Shown here: positions 1-7,658 of the stretch, one piece after another
Position numbering within the stretch: the first letter of the stretch is position 1
Layout: every line of letters starts with the position of its first letter
Assembly: GCA_021202715.1 (NCBI GenBank)
Contig: JAJQCL010000217.1
Location: forward strand, 1-14,158
Direction of reading: 5' to 3'
DNA length: 14,158 nt
Source of the DNA: Lachnospiraceae bacterium
GTDB taxonomy: Bacteria; Bacillota; Clostridia; Lachnospirales; Lachnospiraceae
Notes under the pieces: generated by a model
What the model was told of the DNA's origin: nothing
Databases searched by the model: none
The model's input: the letters and a program-made list of their open reading frames with translations, nothing else
Made by a program: the position numbers and the translations under genes

Positions 1-1
1 A

Positions 2-622
2 CGCACCAGAGAGCAAATACGAAAGGCGTTTATCCGTCTGCTTGCAGAAAAAGGCCTGTCGAAAATTTCTGTTGCCGCTATTACGCAGACAGCAAACATC
101 AATCGCTCGACTTTTTACGAATATTACCCTGATATTCGTGCTCTTTTGGACGATGTAGAAAACACATTGCTCTCCGATTTGAACACGGGTGTCCACTCTA
201 TTTGCGGAGAAATTACAAGAGACAAACTGGAGCAAATTTTCACAACTGGGCTTGATCTCATGCAGTCTGACGTGGATACGTTGGTTCTTTTACTTGGTGC
301 TAACGGAGACCCAAATTTTTCTGTAAAGTTCATAGAAATGGTGAAGCCACAGATATTATCTGTGTTTCAGCTGGATGAATTTACTCCACAGATGAACACT
401 GCCGTCACTTTTGCAATGTCTGGACTGATAGGCGTGTTTACATCCTGGTACGCTGGAGGAAAACAGGAACCTCTGGAGGACATTATTCACACCACACAGA
501 AACTGCTATATGCAATTCTACAAGCTCCGAATTGCTCAGTATGCCATCCAGAGCAACAAAGTCTGTGTAGTGATACAGAATATTTTTCCTGTCTGAATCC
601 ATTGCGAATCTCCTTTGGCTGA
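2..622 (+). CDS. TetR/AcrR-family transcriptional regulator, N-terminus outside window
   Basis: The reading frame is open from the first bases, so the start lies upstream of the window and about 206 residues are visible. The opening part is a TetR-type helix-turn-helix: an IRKAF-RLLAEKGL helix, then ISVAAITQTANINRSTFYEYY at visible residues 22-42, with the STFY..Y recognition-helix signature of the family. The rest is a helical ligand-binding and dimerisation domain of the short, clostridial type. An ATG at 146 is internal and would remove the DNA-binding domain, so it is not the start. The last 30 residues (after LLYAILQAP) are unusually cysteine-rich and may be a run-on tail. It converges with the minus-strand gene ending at 642. 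Its target is unknown; TetR proteins usually repress an adjacent gene, probably left of the window. Confidence 0.85.
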   Translation, partial: RTREQIRKAFIRLLAEKGLSKISVAAITQTANINRSTFYEYYPDIRALLDDVENTLLSDLNTGVHSICGEITRDKLEQIFTTGLDLMQSDVDTLVLLLGANGDPNFSVKFIEMVKPQILSVFQLDEFTPQMNTAVTFAMSGLIGVFTSWYAGGKQEPLEDIIHTTQKLLYAILQAPNCSVCHPEQQSLCSDTEYFSCLNPLRISFG

Positions 623-641
623 AAAATAACACTCCTGTTAC

Positions 642-875
642 TCAGACATCCTGCTCTCCAGCCAGCCGCATCCGCACAGTCCGGGTGCTGTGCCAGAAGA
701 TCCCGCATAACGAACGATCCCAGAGAGAATCCCACAACATAATATAATAAGGAAGTTCCGGATATTGATGCTTCATAAAACGGAGCAGGCGCCAGGTATC
801 CTCCGGCAGCCACTCCCGGGCGTGAATCTGCGTCCGCTGATCGGCGGACGCATAATATAATTCTTTTCTTTGCAT
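642..875 (-). CDS. Small hypothetical protein (77 aa)
   Basis: I do not recognise this protein. It has 77 residues starting MQRKELYYAS, is rich in tryptophan and arginine (five Trp, including LWDSLWDRS), and has no signal peptide or clear membrane segment. The ATG at 875 is preferred because a GAGAGGG sequence sits 8 bases upstream. An in-frame GTG at 884 would overlap that ribosome binding site. It lies 54 bases downstream of the XRE-type regulator on the same strand, so the two could be co-transcribed, and it ends 20 bases from the convergent TetR gene. The good ribosome binding site and operon-like position support a real gene, but its small size and lack of a known family leave doubt. Confidence 0.5.
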   Translation of the reverse strand: MQRKELYYASADQRTQIHAREWLPEDTWRLLRFMKHQYPELPYYIMLWDSLWDRSLCGIFWHSTRTVRMRLAGEQDV

Positions 876-929
876 TTCCGTCACCCTCTCTTACTTTTTT
901 GCATTCCCATTCGCCCCGGGAATATTTCA

Positions 930-2384
930 TCAGTCTACATTTTCCAGCAGTTGCCCGATCAGGGCGAAGGCGGCTTCTCCTGCCACCTGATAATCCCCCG
1001 GCACCCCGGCCAGATGATCGAAGAACTGATTAAAACACTCTATAAGTTCTTTGGAGCGGAAATGATACATGCCGTCCACCTTTTCTTCCCCGTCCCGGAT
1101 CGCAAAGCAGGCGCTGTCGCTCAAGAATACCGACACACCCGCATCCTGAAACTGAAGGATCGGATTGACATCGTCCAGAATGATCAGTTCATTTCCCGGA
1201 AACTGCCGGAAGCAGTCCAGAATATAGTGCAGATGCTCCGCCCTTTCCTCCTGCGTGAGAACGACGGTCTTTCCAAAAATGTGGAGTCTGCCGCTCACAA
1301 TATAGTCAATCAAAACAGCCTTATAGATGATCACCTGTTTGGGGAGCAGAAAAGAAAGCCGGGACAGACGGGTATAGTTTTTCCGTGTCTCCGGATCCGG
1401 TATGTACTGCTCCGCCAAATTGCAAAGCATCCTGCTGCTCATGAAGATTGGCGCCATATCCCGGATCAGATATCTCCCGTTTTTGCCGAGCAGGAAACTG
1501 AGCACCAGATTGTTGTTGTAGGCATTCTTAGGGTCGATCTTATAGATGAGCTGCTGCCTGCTGTGCAGATAATGACTGATGATATTATAATAGGAGGAAA
1601 CCGTCTGCTCATCGCTGGTCATCAGACAAATCGGCGTATTTTTCAACGGAGTGATGCAGCTGCCCATATTCAGGATCAGCAGTCCGTCCTTGATGATAAA
1701 CGCATAATTAGACTGATCCGTGTCAAAATCCACATCATAAAACTCGTAGGTCACGTTCTCCGAATACCACATAAACGTACAGATACAGCGGCAGTACACA
1801 TCCACATGTTCCCGCATCCCCTTCATATACACGGTCTGACGGATCCGGACGGGACGAGTCTTCGGGCAGCCATTGTTCAGCTCGTCATAAAACGGCAGAT
1901 TTTTATTGTCGTTCATCTGAAAAGGCACCATCGTGATGATCTCGAGCGGACGTCCGTTCTGATTCCGGCATGCCTGCTTCAGGCCCTCCTCCAGAAATGA
2001 AGCACTGTCGCCGTTGTAGTTCTTCGGCCTGATAAGACAGTTGTACAGAAATGCATTTTCTTCTTTTATCTGTTTCCCGCCGCGGTAAGCCCGGGACAGA
2101 AGCTCCTCCAGCGCGCTCTCCAGAGCCTGCTCATCCTCCACGGGTATTCCCTGAAAGAACTGCACCTCCATGGCCTCTTTCCCCTCCGGCGTCGCGTTCG
2201 CCGTGAAAAAGCAGGCAATATTTCTCATCAGCGCGTCGTTGTTTTTCATGGAAGGAAGCTTCGCCCCGCTGATCCATTTGCTTACATAGGAGATATCGTA
2301 TCCCAGGCTGGACGCAAGACTTCCAACCTTTAAATGATTCATCTTCAGAAGTGTCTGAAGTGTCGATCCAAAAGTCTGATTCAT
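930..2384 (-). CDS. XRE-type helix-turn-helix regulator with large unknown C-terminal domain
   Basis: This is a 484-residue protein. Residues about 8-48 form an XRE/Cro-like helix-turn-helix (LQTLLKMNHLKVGSLASSLG followed by YVSKWISGAKLPS). The remaining 430 or so residues are a soluble domain I cannot assign; it is presumably sensory or for oligomerisation and has no transmembrane run. The start at 2384 (MNQTFGS) is chosen because GGAGG lies 8 bases upstream. An earlier ATG at 2399 would place that ribosome binding site inside the gene. The gene is divergent from the OYE-family reductase at 2647 across a 262-bp intergenic region containing a perfect 7+7 inverted repeat. That arrangement fits a local regulator of the reductase, or of itself, but regulation is inference. 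It is far longer than a typical XRE repressor. Confidence 0.85.
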   Translation of the reverse strand: MNQTFGSTLQTLLKMNHLKVGSLASSLGYDISYVSKWISGAKLPSMKNNDALMRNIACFFTANATPEGKEAMEVQFFQGIPVEDEQALESALEELLSRAYRGGKQIKEENAFLYNCLIRPKNYNGDSASFLEEGLKQACRNQNGRPLEIITMVPFQMNDNKNLPFYDELNNGCPKTRPVRIRQTVYMKGMREHVDVYCRCICTFMWYSENVTYEFYDVDFDTDQSNYAFIIKDGLLILNMGSCITPLKNTPICLMTSDEQTVSSYYNIISHYLHSRQQLIYKIDPKNAYNNNLVLSFLLGKNGRYLIRDMAPIFMSSRMLCNLAEQYIPDPETRKNYTRLSRLSFLLPKQVIIYKAVLIDYIVSGRLHIFGKTVVLTQEERAEHLHYILDCFRQFPGNELIILDDVNPILQFQDAGVSVFLSDSACFAIRDGEEKVDGMYHFRSKELIECFNQFFDHLAGVPGDYQVAGEAAFALIGQLLENVD

Positions 2385-2426
2385 GTCGTTCGCCTCCATA
2401 CAAAGCACTGAATCGCAGAATGCGGA

Positions 2427-2447
2427 CAGCACAGATCATTTGTGCTG
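2427..2447. promoter_or_regulatory. Inverted repeat, candidate operator at the regulator promoter
   Basis: CAGCACA and TGTGCTG form a perfect 7-bp inverted repeat with a 7-bp spacer. On the minus strand a TATAAA box (2452-2457) lies just upstream, so transcription of the XRE-type gene would begin at about this repeat. That is where an autoregulatory operator would sit. A leader-RNA hairpin is the alternative. The -35 element for this promoter is poor. Confidence 0.4.
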
Positions 2448-2506
2448 CTTCTTTATAAACATTTTACTGCCCTGTTACAGATTTCTCAAGTCCCATTCCC
2501 GTTTAT

Positions 2507-2536
2507 TTGACTCACAAAAAGACAATCTGGTCAAAT
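2507..2536 (+). promoter_or_regulatory. Candidate promoter for the OYE-family reductase
   Basis: TTGACT (2507-2512), an 18-base spacer and TCAAAT (2531-2536) resemble a sigma-A promoter directed at the reductase starting at 2647. The -10 is only a 4 of 6 match and the leader would be about 100 bases. An alternative -10 (TACAAT) lies nearer the gene but has no convincing -35. The reductase itself has an excellent ribosome binding site, AAGGAGG, 7 bases before its ATG. Confidence 0.3.
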
Positions 2537-2646
2537 TTTCCCAGAGAAAGGCAATCACATGCTGTCCCACCAGGCAGAAAATATTTTACAATAAGGATAA
2601 CCTGAAACAAAACGTAACAAAGAGCGAATGATAAGGAGGTATCTTT

Positions 2647-4614
2647 ATGGAACAGGCAAAATCACTCCTCATGCAGCCGGGTAAAATCGGCCGTCTTGAG
2701 ATCAAGAACCGCATCATGATGGCTCCGATGGGGACAACTGTCAAAAATCTTGACGACGGTTTCGCAGATTACTTCATCGAGCGCGCGAAAGGCGGCGCCG
2801 GTATCATTACATTGAACATCATGGTAACAAAAGCCTTTGAGGACACCTCCAATTCCGTGACTCTCGATGATGTCACAACACCGATCTTCAAACGGATCTG
2901 CGATGAATGCCACGCATACGGCGCAAAAGTCTGCGCGCAGCTCCATCCCGGCTGCGGACGCATCGGAGGCCCTGCGGCGGCCGGCGGATTCAGGGTGCCG
3001 ATCAGCGCATCGGCGTGCAGCTGGCTTCACGCGCCGCAGGTACCGTGCCACGAGCTGACGAAGGAAGAGATTGGTATTATCCTCGATGGAGTCCGCGAGA
3101 CAGCCAAAAAAGCGATTGACGCCGGAGCCGACCTGATCGAGATCCATGCCTACGGCGGATATCTGACCGACCAGTTCCTGACACGCGCGTGGAATAAGCG
3201 CACGGACGAATACGGCGGAGACCTCGAAGGACGTGCACGATTTCTGACAGAGATGATGGCAATCGTCAAAGAGGTCGGCGGTTCCGACTATCCTCTGCTT
3301 GTTAAGTACTGTCCTGACCACTATTTCCCGGAGGATCCGGAGCACCGCCAGATCGACGAAGGACTGGAGCTCACGCAGCTGCTCGTCCGCCACGGCGCGG
3401 ACGGCCTCCATGTGGATGCCGGATGCTATGAGAGATGGTACAACGCCATTCCGCCGAGCGATCTGCAGGAAATGAACAAACAATCGCGGAGCGCGAAAAT
3501 TGTACGCGAGAATGTAAATATCCCTGTGCTGACACAGGGGCGCTTCGCCAACACAGCGAAAGCGGAGTCCGCGCTTCGCAACCACATCTGCGACTTCGCC
3601 GTCATCGGACGCGGCCTGCTGGCGGATCCGTATCTGCCGCAGAAGGTCGCGGAAGGTCGGCCGGATGACATCCGACCCTGCATCTCCTGCAACGAGGGAT
3701 GTATCTATAAATGTATGAAACGCGAACGTCCCACCTGCGCGATTAATCCTCACTGTAATTATGAGGACGGAAGCCGCGATATTCCGAAGGTTGCGAAACC
3801 GACCCGCGTGCTCGTGATCGGCGGCGGCCCCGGCGGATGCTCAGCGGCTCTCTATGCAAAGGAAGCAGGCTGTGAGGTGGAACTCTGGGAGAAGGGTGCT
3901 GACCTGGGAGGCAACGCGCTCGTCGCGGGCAAGCCTTACTTCAAGGCAGATCTTCAGAATCTGAGCAATTACTACCGTACTGCTCTCCTGAAAGCCGGTG
4001 TACCCGTCCGGTATTTCACCGAAGCGACGCCGGAACGCGCGAAAGCATTCGCTCCCGACCGGATCGTCTGGGCCGCCGGGGGCGCGCCGCTCCTGCCGCG
4101 TTCCATTCCGGGACTCGACAGCCCGAATGTGTATACCGTCTATGACGCGCTGAAGAATCTGGTGCCGATCGGCAAGGACATCGTCCTTGCCGGCGGCGGA
4201 CAGGTCGGCGTCGAGGCGGCTCTGCATTTCGATAAGATGGGACACTCTGTGACTGTCATCGAGATGGTCGACAAGATCCTGGCGCAGCCCATGTTCCCGA
4301 TGAATGAGCAGGTGCTGCGGGAGATGATCGCCGCTTCCGATGTGACATGGCTCCCCGCAACAAAACTCATCTCCATCGAGGGTGACTGCCGCGGCAACAA
4401 AGTGACAGTGGAGGGCACGGAAGGCCGGAAGGTGCTGGAATGCGAAACCATGATCATGGCGATGGGCACGGTTCCCACAAAACCCGTCGCTGAACCGTAC
4501 GAAGCGATCTGCCCGGTCGAATTCATCGGTGAAAGCGTCGAGCGCGGAAACGTCCTGACCGCGGTTCACTCTGCGTGGGACGCCGTGAAGAAAATCTGTG
4601 AGGAAAGACAGTAA
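2647..4614 (+). CDS. NADH:flavin oxidoreductase, Old Yellow Enzyme family (2,4-dienoyl-CoA reductase/BaiCD-BaiH type)
   Basis: This intact 655-residue enzyme has the three-part layout of E. coli FadH and clostridial BaiCD/BaiH. Residues 1-340 are an FMN-binding TIM barrel. Cysteines 345, 348, 352 and 364 follow the spacing of the FadH 4Fe-4S ligands. Residues 386-655 are an FAD/NAD(P) module with dinucleotide motifs at 391-397 (IGGGPGG) and 516-521 (GGGQVG). The active-site segment reads EIHAYGGYLTDQFL (165-178): His167 is kept, the second His/Asn common in OYE enzymes is replaced by Gly, and Tyr172 matches the FadH catalytic tyrosine of its GYL motif. Such enzymes pass electrons from NAD(P)H through FAD and the cluster to FMN and reduce an activated C=C bond. 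The substrate could be an enoyl-CoA, a steroid or bile-acid enone, a flavonoid or a xenobiotic; sequence alone does not decide. It is cytosolic and divergent from the XRE-type regulator. Confidence 0.9.
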   Translation: MEQAKSLLMQPGKIGRLEIKNRIMMAPMGTTVKNLDDGFADYFIERAKGGAGIITLNIMVTKAFEDTSNSVTLDDVTTPIFKRICDECHAYGAKVCAQLHPGCGRIGGPAAAGGFRVPISASACSWLHAPQVPCHELTKEEIGIILDGVRETAKKAIDAGADLIEIHAYGGYLTDQFLTRAWNKRTDEYGGDLEGRARFLTEMMAIVKEVGGSDYPLLVKYCPDHYFPEDPEHRQIDEGLELTQLLVRHGADGLHVDAGCYERWYNAIPPSDLQEMNKQSRSAKIVRENVNIPVLTQGRFANTAKAESALRNHICDFAVIGRGLLADPYLPQKVAEGRPDDIRPCISCNEGCIYKCMKRERPTCAINPHCNYEDGSRDIPKVAKPTRVLVIGGGPGGCSAALYAKEAGCEVELWEKGADLGGNALVAGKPYFKADLQNLSNYYRTALLKAGVPVRYFTEATPERAKAFAPDRIVWAAGGAPLLPRSIPGLDSPNVYTVYDALKNLVPIGKDIVLAGGGQVGVEAALHFDKMGHSVTVIEMVDKILAQPMFPMNEQVLREMIAASDVTWLPATKLISIEGDCRGNKVTVEGTEGRKVLECETMIMAMGTVPTKPVAEPYEAICPVEFIGESVERGNVLTAVHSAWDAVKKICEERQ

Positions 4615-4620
4615 TGCTGA

Positions 4621-4704
4621 CGCTACATCGACCGCTGGCGCAAATGTGAAAACGGACAGTGGAGAATCTTCGGCCCCGTGAGAACGGGGCCGTACGCTAA
4701 GTAA
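4621..4704 (+). pseudogene. Remnant resembling the C-terminus of a SnoaL/NTF2-like protein
   Basis: Seven bases after the reductase stop the same frame reads RYIDRWRKCENGQWRIFGPV and ends at 4704. The pattern Y.D.W.K...G.W.I is typical of the final beta strands of SnoaL/NTF2-like proteins, the fold that includes the bile-acid 7-alpha-dehydratase BaiE. There is no start codon or body, so this looks like the 3' scar of a deleted gene that once followed the reductase. The identification rests on about 18 residues. Downstream residues run through a GC-rich hairpin and may not be original coding sequence. Confidence 0.4.
4671..4692. terminator. GC-rich hairpin, possible terminator between convergent genes
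   Basis: CGGCCCCGT and ACGGGGCCG form a perfect 9-bp stem around a GAGA loop, between the plus-strand reductase and the minus-strand nitroreductase. No T-tract follows on either strand, so an intrinsic terminator is possible but not established. The rest of 4705-4776 shows nothing I can assign. Confidence 0.4.
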
Positions 4705-4776
4705 GGAACCTAACACCCGTGGGCAGCACGAATCATACAATATATCATGCCACCCAGGATACCTCCGGCTGCCAGG

Positions 4777-5298
4777 TCACCACTGCCCGAAATGCACCCG
4801 GCTCTCTTCATAATCCGGATGCGCGCCGGTCTTTTCCTCCGCGGGATATCCGAACGCAATGATCGAGTGCGGAATGACCGTATCCGGCAGTGAGAAGAGC
4901 TTCCTCTGGTTCTCCACGCGGTCCATCTGCGGCCAGGTTCCAAGCCACACAGAGCCGATCCCAAGTCCTTCCGCTGCAAGGGACATGTTCTGTCCTGCGA
5001 TCGCGCCATCAATCACCCAGTACTCCTTCGCATACGGAAATGCACGCTCCAGATCGCCAAGGATCAGGATTCCCACATCACAGTGACGGAGAGGCTCCGC
5101 CGGTCTGCCATTGGCGTCCGCCATCTTCCCCAGCATCTCTTTATCGCGCACGACCAGGAAACTCCAGTCCCGCGTGTTCGCACAGGTAGGTCCTGTCATC
5201 GCCGCACGAAGTATCGTGTGGAGTTCCTCATCGGTTATATGCCTGTCCGTAAATTTACGAATACTTCTTCTGTTTAAGATTCCTTCTGCCAATTCCAT
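4777..5298 (-). CDS. Nitroreductase family protein (FMN-dependent)
   Basis: This 173-residue protein belongs to the short nitroreductase subfamily common in Clostridia. The N-terminal ILNRRSIRKF (residues 7-16) carries the FMN-phosphate-binding Arg-Arg-Ser. PTCANTRDWSFLVV (37-50) is the next conserved block. WVIDGAIAGQNMSLAAEGLG (94-113) with GSVWLGT following is the typical central helix and FMN-contacting turn, and IIAFGYPAEEK (146-156) closes the fold. Members are homodimers that use NAD(P)H to reduce nitro groups, quinones, flavins or other electrophiles; the substrate cannot be told here. The ATG at 5298 is well supported by AGGAGG 7 bases upstream. It converges on the reductase and SnoaL-like relic and is divergent from the small membrane protein at 5451. 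Confidence 0.88.
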   Translation of the reverse strand: MELAEGILNRRSIRKFTDRHITDEELHTILRAAMTGPTCANTRDWSFLVVRDKEMLGKMADANGRPAEPLRHCDVGILILGDLERAFPYAKEYWVIDGAIAGQNMSLAAEGLGIGSVWLGTWPQMDRVENQRKLFSLPDTVIPHSIIAFGYPAEEKTGAHPDYEESRVHFGQW

Positions 5299-5450
5299 GT
5301 TTGTTCCTCCTGATCATGCTTCCGCCAGTATTTTTCGACAATTCACCTGATTGGTAATTTATGCCACCAAATAGATCCTGTCTTTATCAAGATAAGAGAT
5401 TCGGAAATGCTGCCGGCAAAAAATCAGATACTGAAAGGGGAGGCCTGAAA

Positions 5451-5738
5451 ATGTTATTGCTACGAGAATGGTTTGTATGGGGCGAAAGTGATCTTTTTAT
5501 TTACGGAGTCATCATGATTGTTGTCTCCGCACTATTGCCATTTCATCGTGAAAACAACAAAGACAACTACAATTTCATCGCTACCTGCTTAGCGATATAT
5601 GCTATTTGTGAAGTTGTCGTTACACTAGGACCTCCGAACTGGACCCTTATCATTCTTTGCCTTTTTGCCGGAGGAATTGCGCTTTCAATCGCACTTGGCA
5701 GAATCGTGAGAATGGTGTGGGCGAAATTCCGGGAGTAA
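5451..5738 (+). CDS. Small integral membrane protein (95 aa)
   Basis: This protein is of unknown function. It begins MLLLREWFVW and has three likely membrane segments: about residues 14-35 (FIYGVIMIVVSALLPF), 44-62 (FIATCLAIYAICEVVVTL) and 66-85 (TLIILCLFAGGIALSIALG), followed by a basic C-terminal tail. The ATG at 5451 is chosen because AGGGGAGG lies 7 bases upstream. An upstream in-frame ATG at 5361 would add a polar stretch with no ribosome binding site. The gene stands alone between divergent and convergent minus-strand genes. No motif links it to a named family. Confidence 0.65.
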   Translation: MLLLREWFVWGESDLFIYGVIMIVVSALLPFHRENNKDNYNFIATCLAIYAICEVVVTLGPPNWTLIILCLFAGGIALSIALGRIVRMVWAKFRE

Positions 5739-5760
5739 ACCCGCATAGCAGGGGATAAAA

Positions 5761-6183
5761 TCACCGCTTAACAAGCTTCCTGTAATCATTCCCCGTCTCC
5801 GTCTGAACCTGCATCCCCTTATCCTGCAGGAAGCCTGCGACGATGCTTCTGTGACAGATCGTTTCATCTTCGCAGAAGCATGCCAGGCAGATGTCCTTTC
5901 CTGCTCCGCTGATCTCGCAGATTTCAGTGAGCAGCGGTTCCGTTACGGCGGCATTTTCCCGGAATTCTCTGAGAAACCGCGGGACATATTCTGTCATAAA
6001 AGCCTCATAATTCCACGCGCCCTGCTCCCGCAGGGTAAGGTATCTCTGCAGAAGTTCCCAGGACGGAGACAGCTCCGGGACATGCCGCATGGCAGGATCC
6101 GGCTCCTCCCAGGATCTTACAATCATCCACACCTCGTCATAGTCTTCCGGGTTTACCCTGCTGAATGACCGTACATATATCAT
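5761..6183 (-). CDS. DUF488 family protein
   Basis: This 140-residue cytosolic protein has the C-terminal DUF488 signature: ICLACFCEDETICHRSIVAGF at about residues 98-118, with Cys102, Cys104, Cys110, His111 and Arg112. The N-terminal half (YVRSFSRV..., then a region of paired tryptophans) fits the variant seen in Clostridia. The biochemical role of DUF488 is not established; the conserved Cys/His/Arg set suggests a ligand or metal site. It is the last gene of the minus-strand train and begins 31 bases after the nicotinamidase-like gene stop, so co-expression is likely. GGAG lies 9 bases before the ATG at 6183. Confidence 0.82.
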   Translation of the reverse strand: MIYVRSFSRVNPEDYDEVWMIVRSWEEPDPAMRHVPELSPSWELLQRYLTLREQGAWNYEAFMTEYVPRFLREFRENAAVTEPLLTEICEISGAGKDICLACFCEDETICHRSIVAGFLQDKGMQVQTETGNDYRKLVKR

Positions 6184-6214
6184 CTCTGCATTCTCCTTGT
6201 TTCCAGTGGACCTG

Positions 6215-6742
6215 CTACCTCTCTACCGCGATCTGGCAGCTTTTCATGACGGTCAGCGCCGCTTCATGCGCCTGAGGGGTCACTCCTGCGCAGCAGCGCG
6301 CATCAACCGACACGGGAACCTCGGGCATGGCGGCCTTGAGCAGCAGAGCGTTCGATACCACGCAGATATCCGTGCAGAGTCCCACAAGCTCTACGGCATC
6401 AACGCCGCCCTCGCGGTCCCACGCCGCAAGATCCGCGGCCAGCGCAGTGCTGCCGAAGCAGGGCTTCTCGTAGACCTTTGCATTCCGGACGGCAGGGATG
6501 GCGCGCAGAGCGGGCGCGAGCTGCCAGCCGTCAGTTCCCCGGATACAGTGGGGGACCGGAAGCTTCCTCCCCTCCTGCGTCTCCAGATAGTCCGCACCGT
6601 GAGTATCCTTCGTCACGAGAAGCGTTCCGTCAAACTGACGTACCTTCTCAAGCAGGCGAAGCAGCATTTCCTGTGCCTCGGCAGTGCCCAGAGCGCCGTC
6701 AACAAAATCATTTTGTACGTCCACAATGATGAGATATTTCAT
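6215..6742 (-). CDS. Nicotinamidase/isochorismatase-family cysteine hydrolase (PncA-like)
   Basis: This 175-residue enzyme carries the full catalytic triad: Asp8 in IIVDVQNDF, Lys93 in YEKPCFGS and Cys127 in GLCTDICVV. Asp46 and His48 (KDTHG) with His65 (PVPHC) match the metal-binding set of nicotinamidases. The expected reaction is nicotinamide to nicotinate plus ammonia, feeding NAD salvage, although relatives hydrolyse other amides. The start at 6742 (MKYLIIVD) is preferred over an in-frame TTG at 6754, because the AAGG upstream would abut that TTG. It sits between the ADP-ribosylglycohydrolase and DUF488 genes on the same strand with gaps of 66 and 31 bases. Nicotinamide is released by NAD-consuming reactions, so the pairing with an ADP-ribose enzyme makes biochemical sense. 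Confidence 0.88.
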   Translation of the reverse strand: MKYLIIVDVQNDFVDGALGTAEAQEMLLRLLEKVRQFDGTLLVTKDTHGADYLETQEGRKLPVPHCIRGTDGWQLAPALRAIPAVRNAKVYEKPCFGSTALAADLAAWDREGGVDAVELVGLCTDICVVSNALLLKAAMPEVPVSVDARCCAGVTPQAHEAALTVMKSCQIAVER

Positions 6743-6808
6743 GCTGATTTTCAACCTTTCTGAGATTTTTCTGTGGATAACTGTGTATATACTCCGCCAT
6801 CTCCGTCC

Positions 6809-7657
6809 TCAGATGCAGAATTTCCTCCATCGCCGGAGGACGTCGCGCAGCGGTTCATCCAGATAAGAAATGGCTTTTTCCTTCATCCACATAGGGATGC
6901 CGTAGGCCGCCTCTGCGATACTTCCGGTAATGGCCGCCAGGGTGTCGCTGTCCCCGCCCAGTGAAATGGCATTTCTGATGGCATCCTCAAAGTCCGTACT
7001 CTCCAGGAAGGCAATGAGGGCCTCCGGCACGGTATTCTGGCAGGTCGCATCGAGTTGATACGTTGGCCGGATCTCATCTAATGTTCTGCTCAGATCATAG
7101 CCGTATTCTTCTTCGATGTGTTCCCGGAGACGTTTCTTACACTCTACCGGATCATCGTCAATGGGCGTCTCACCGTCCATATGGAACCCGCCGAAATAAA
7201 ACCGGCACAGGAAAATGGCTTCTGCCGTCGCCCTGGCTCCTTTGATTCCTTCCGGATGATCATGCGTTACTTCCGCCGAACGTTCCGCCCATTCCAGGAC
7301 CTTCGACAAGCTTCCGGTCCGTGCCGCAAAACCGCAGTCCATCATCCACCCGCAGGGCGAGACGCGCATGGCCGCCCCGTTGCCGCAGCTGTGATACGGC
7401 TCCCGGTTTTCCGAAAGGAGCCATGCTTTGGTCGTCTGGCTGTACCCGGCCTCCGGATACAGGCGTCCGTATTTTTTCAGGGAATCAATGAACTGATCCC
7501 GTTCGCCGCCTTCCATGATTGCCTCAGCGACGGCACAGGTAAGGACCGTATCGTCTGTAAAAAAGCAGTCCTCTCTGAACAATGGAAAATCCTTTGTTTT
7601 AATATTGTTCAACTCGTAGACGGAGCCTACGATGTCACCGATGATCGCTCCGAGCAT
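6809..7657 (-). CDS. ADP-ribosylglycohydrolase family protein
   Basis: This 282-residue protein has the expected ARH/DraG metal-site motifs: IIGDIVGS at the N-terminus, FTDDT with Thr34-Asp35-Asp36, and GGDSDTLAAITG with Asp236 and Asp238 near the C-terminus. These acidic residues bind the two magnesium ions used to cleave ADP-ribose-protein or related N- or O-glycosidic bonds. The actual substrate could be an ADP-ribosylated macromolecule or a small ADP-ribosyl metabolite. GGAGG lies 9 bases before the ATG at 7657. That ATG comes one base after the stop of the small Phd-like gene upstream, an arrangement typical of translational coupling. It is co-directional with the nicotinamidase-like and DUF488 genes. 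Confidence 0.9.
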   Translation of the reverse strand: MLGAIIGDIVGSVYELNNIKTKDFPLFREDCFFTDDTVLTCAVAEAIMEGGERDQFIDSLKKYGRLYPEAGYSQTTKAWLLSENREPYHSCGNGAAMRVSPCGWMMDCGFAARTGSLSKVLEWAERSAEVTHDHPEGIKGARATAEAIFLCRFYFGGFHMDGETPIDDDPVECKKRLREHIEEEYGYDLSRTLDEIRPTYQLDATCQNTVPEALIAFLESTDFEDAIRNAISLGGDSDTLAAITGSIAEAAYGIPMWMKEKAISYLDEPLRDVLRRWRKFCI

Positions 7658-7658
7658 T

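Noticed and set aside
870..2000. A 376-codon open frame on the plus strand
   Set aside because: It is antisense to the XRE-type regulator, has no ribosome binding site or recognisable domain, and its composition is the mirror of a real gene.
2662..3753. A 363-codon minus-strand open frame opposite the reductase
   Set aside because: The plus strand encodes a clear OYE-family enzyme through this whole stretch; the minus-strand translation has no family features.
3841..4740. A 299-codon minus-strand open frame across the reductase 3' end
   Set aside because: Shadow of the FAD/NAD module on the other strand; His/Asp-rich and without motifs.
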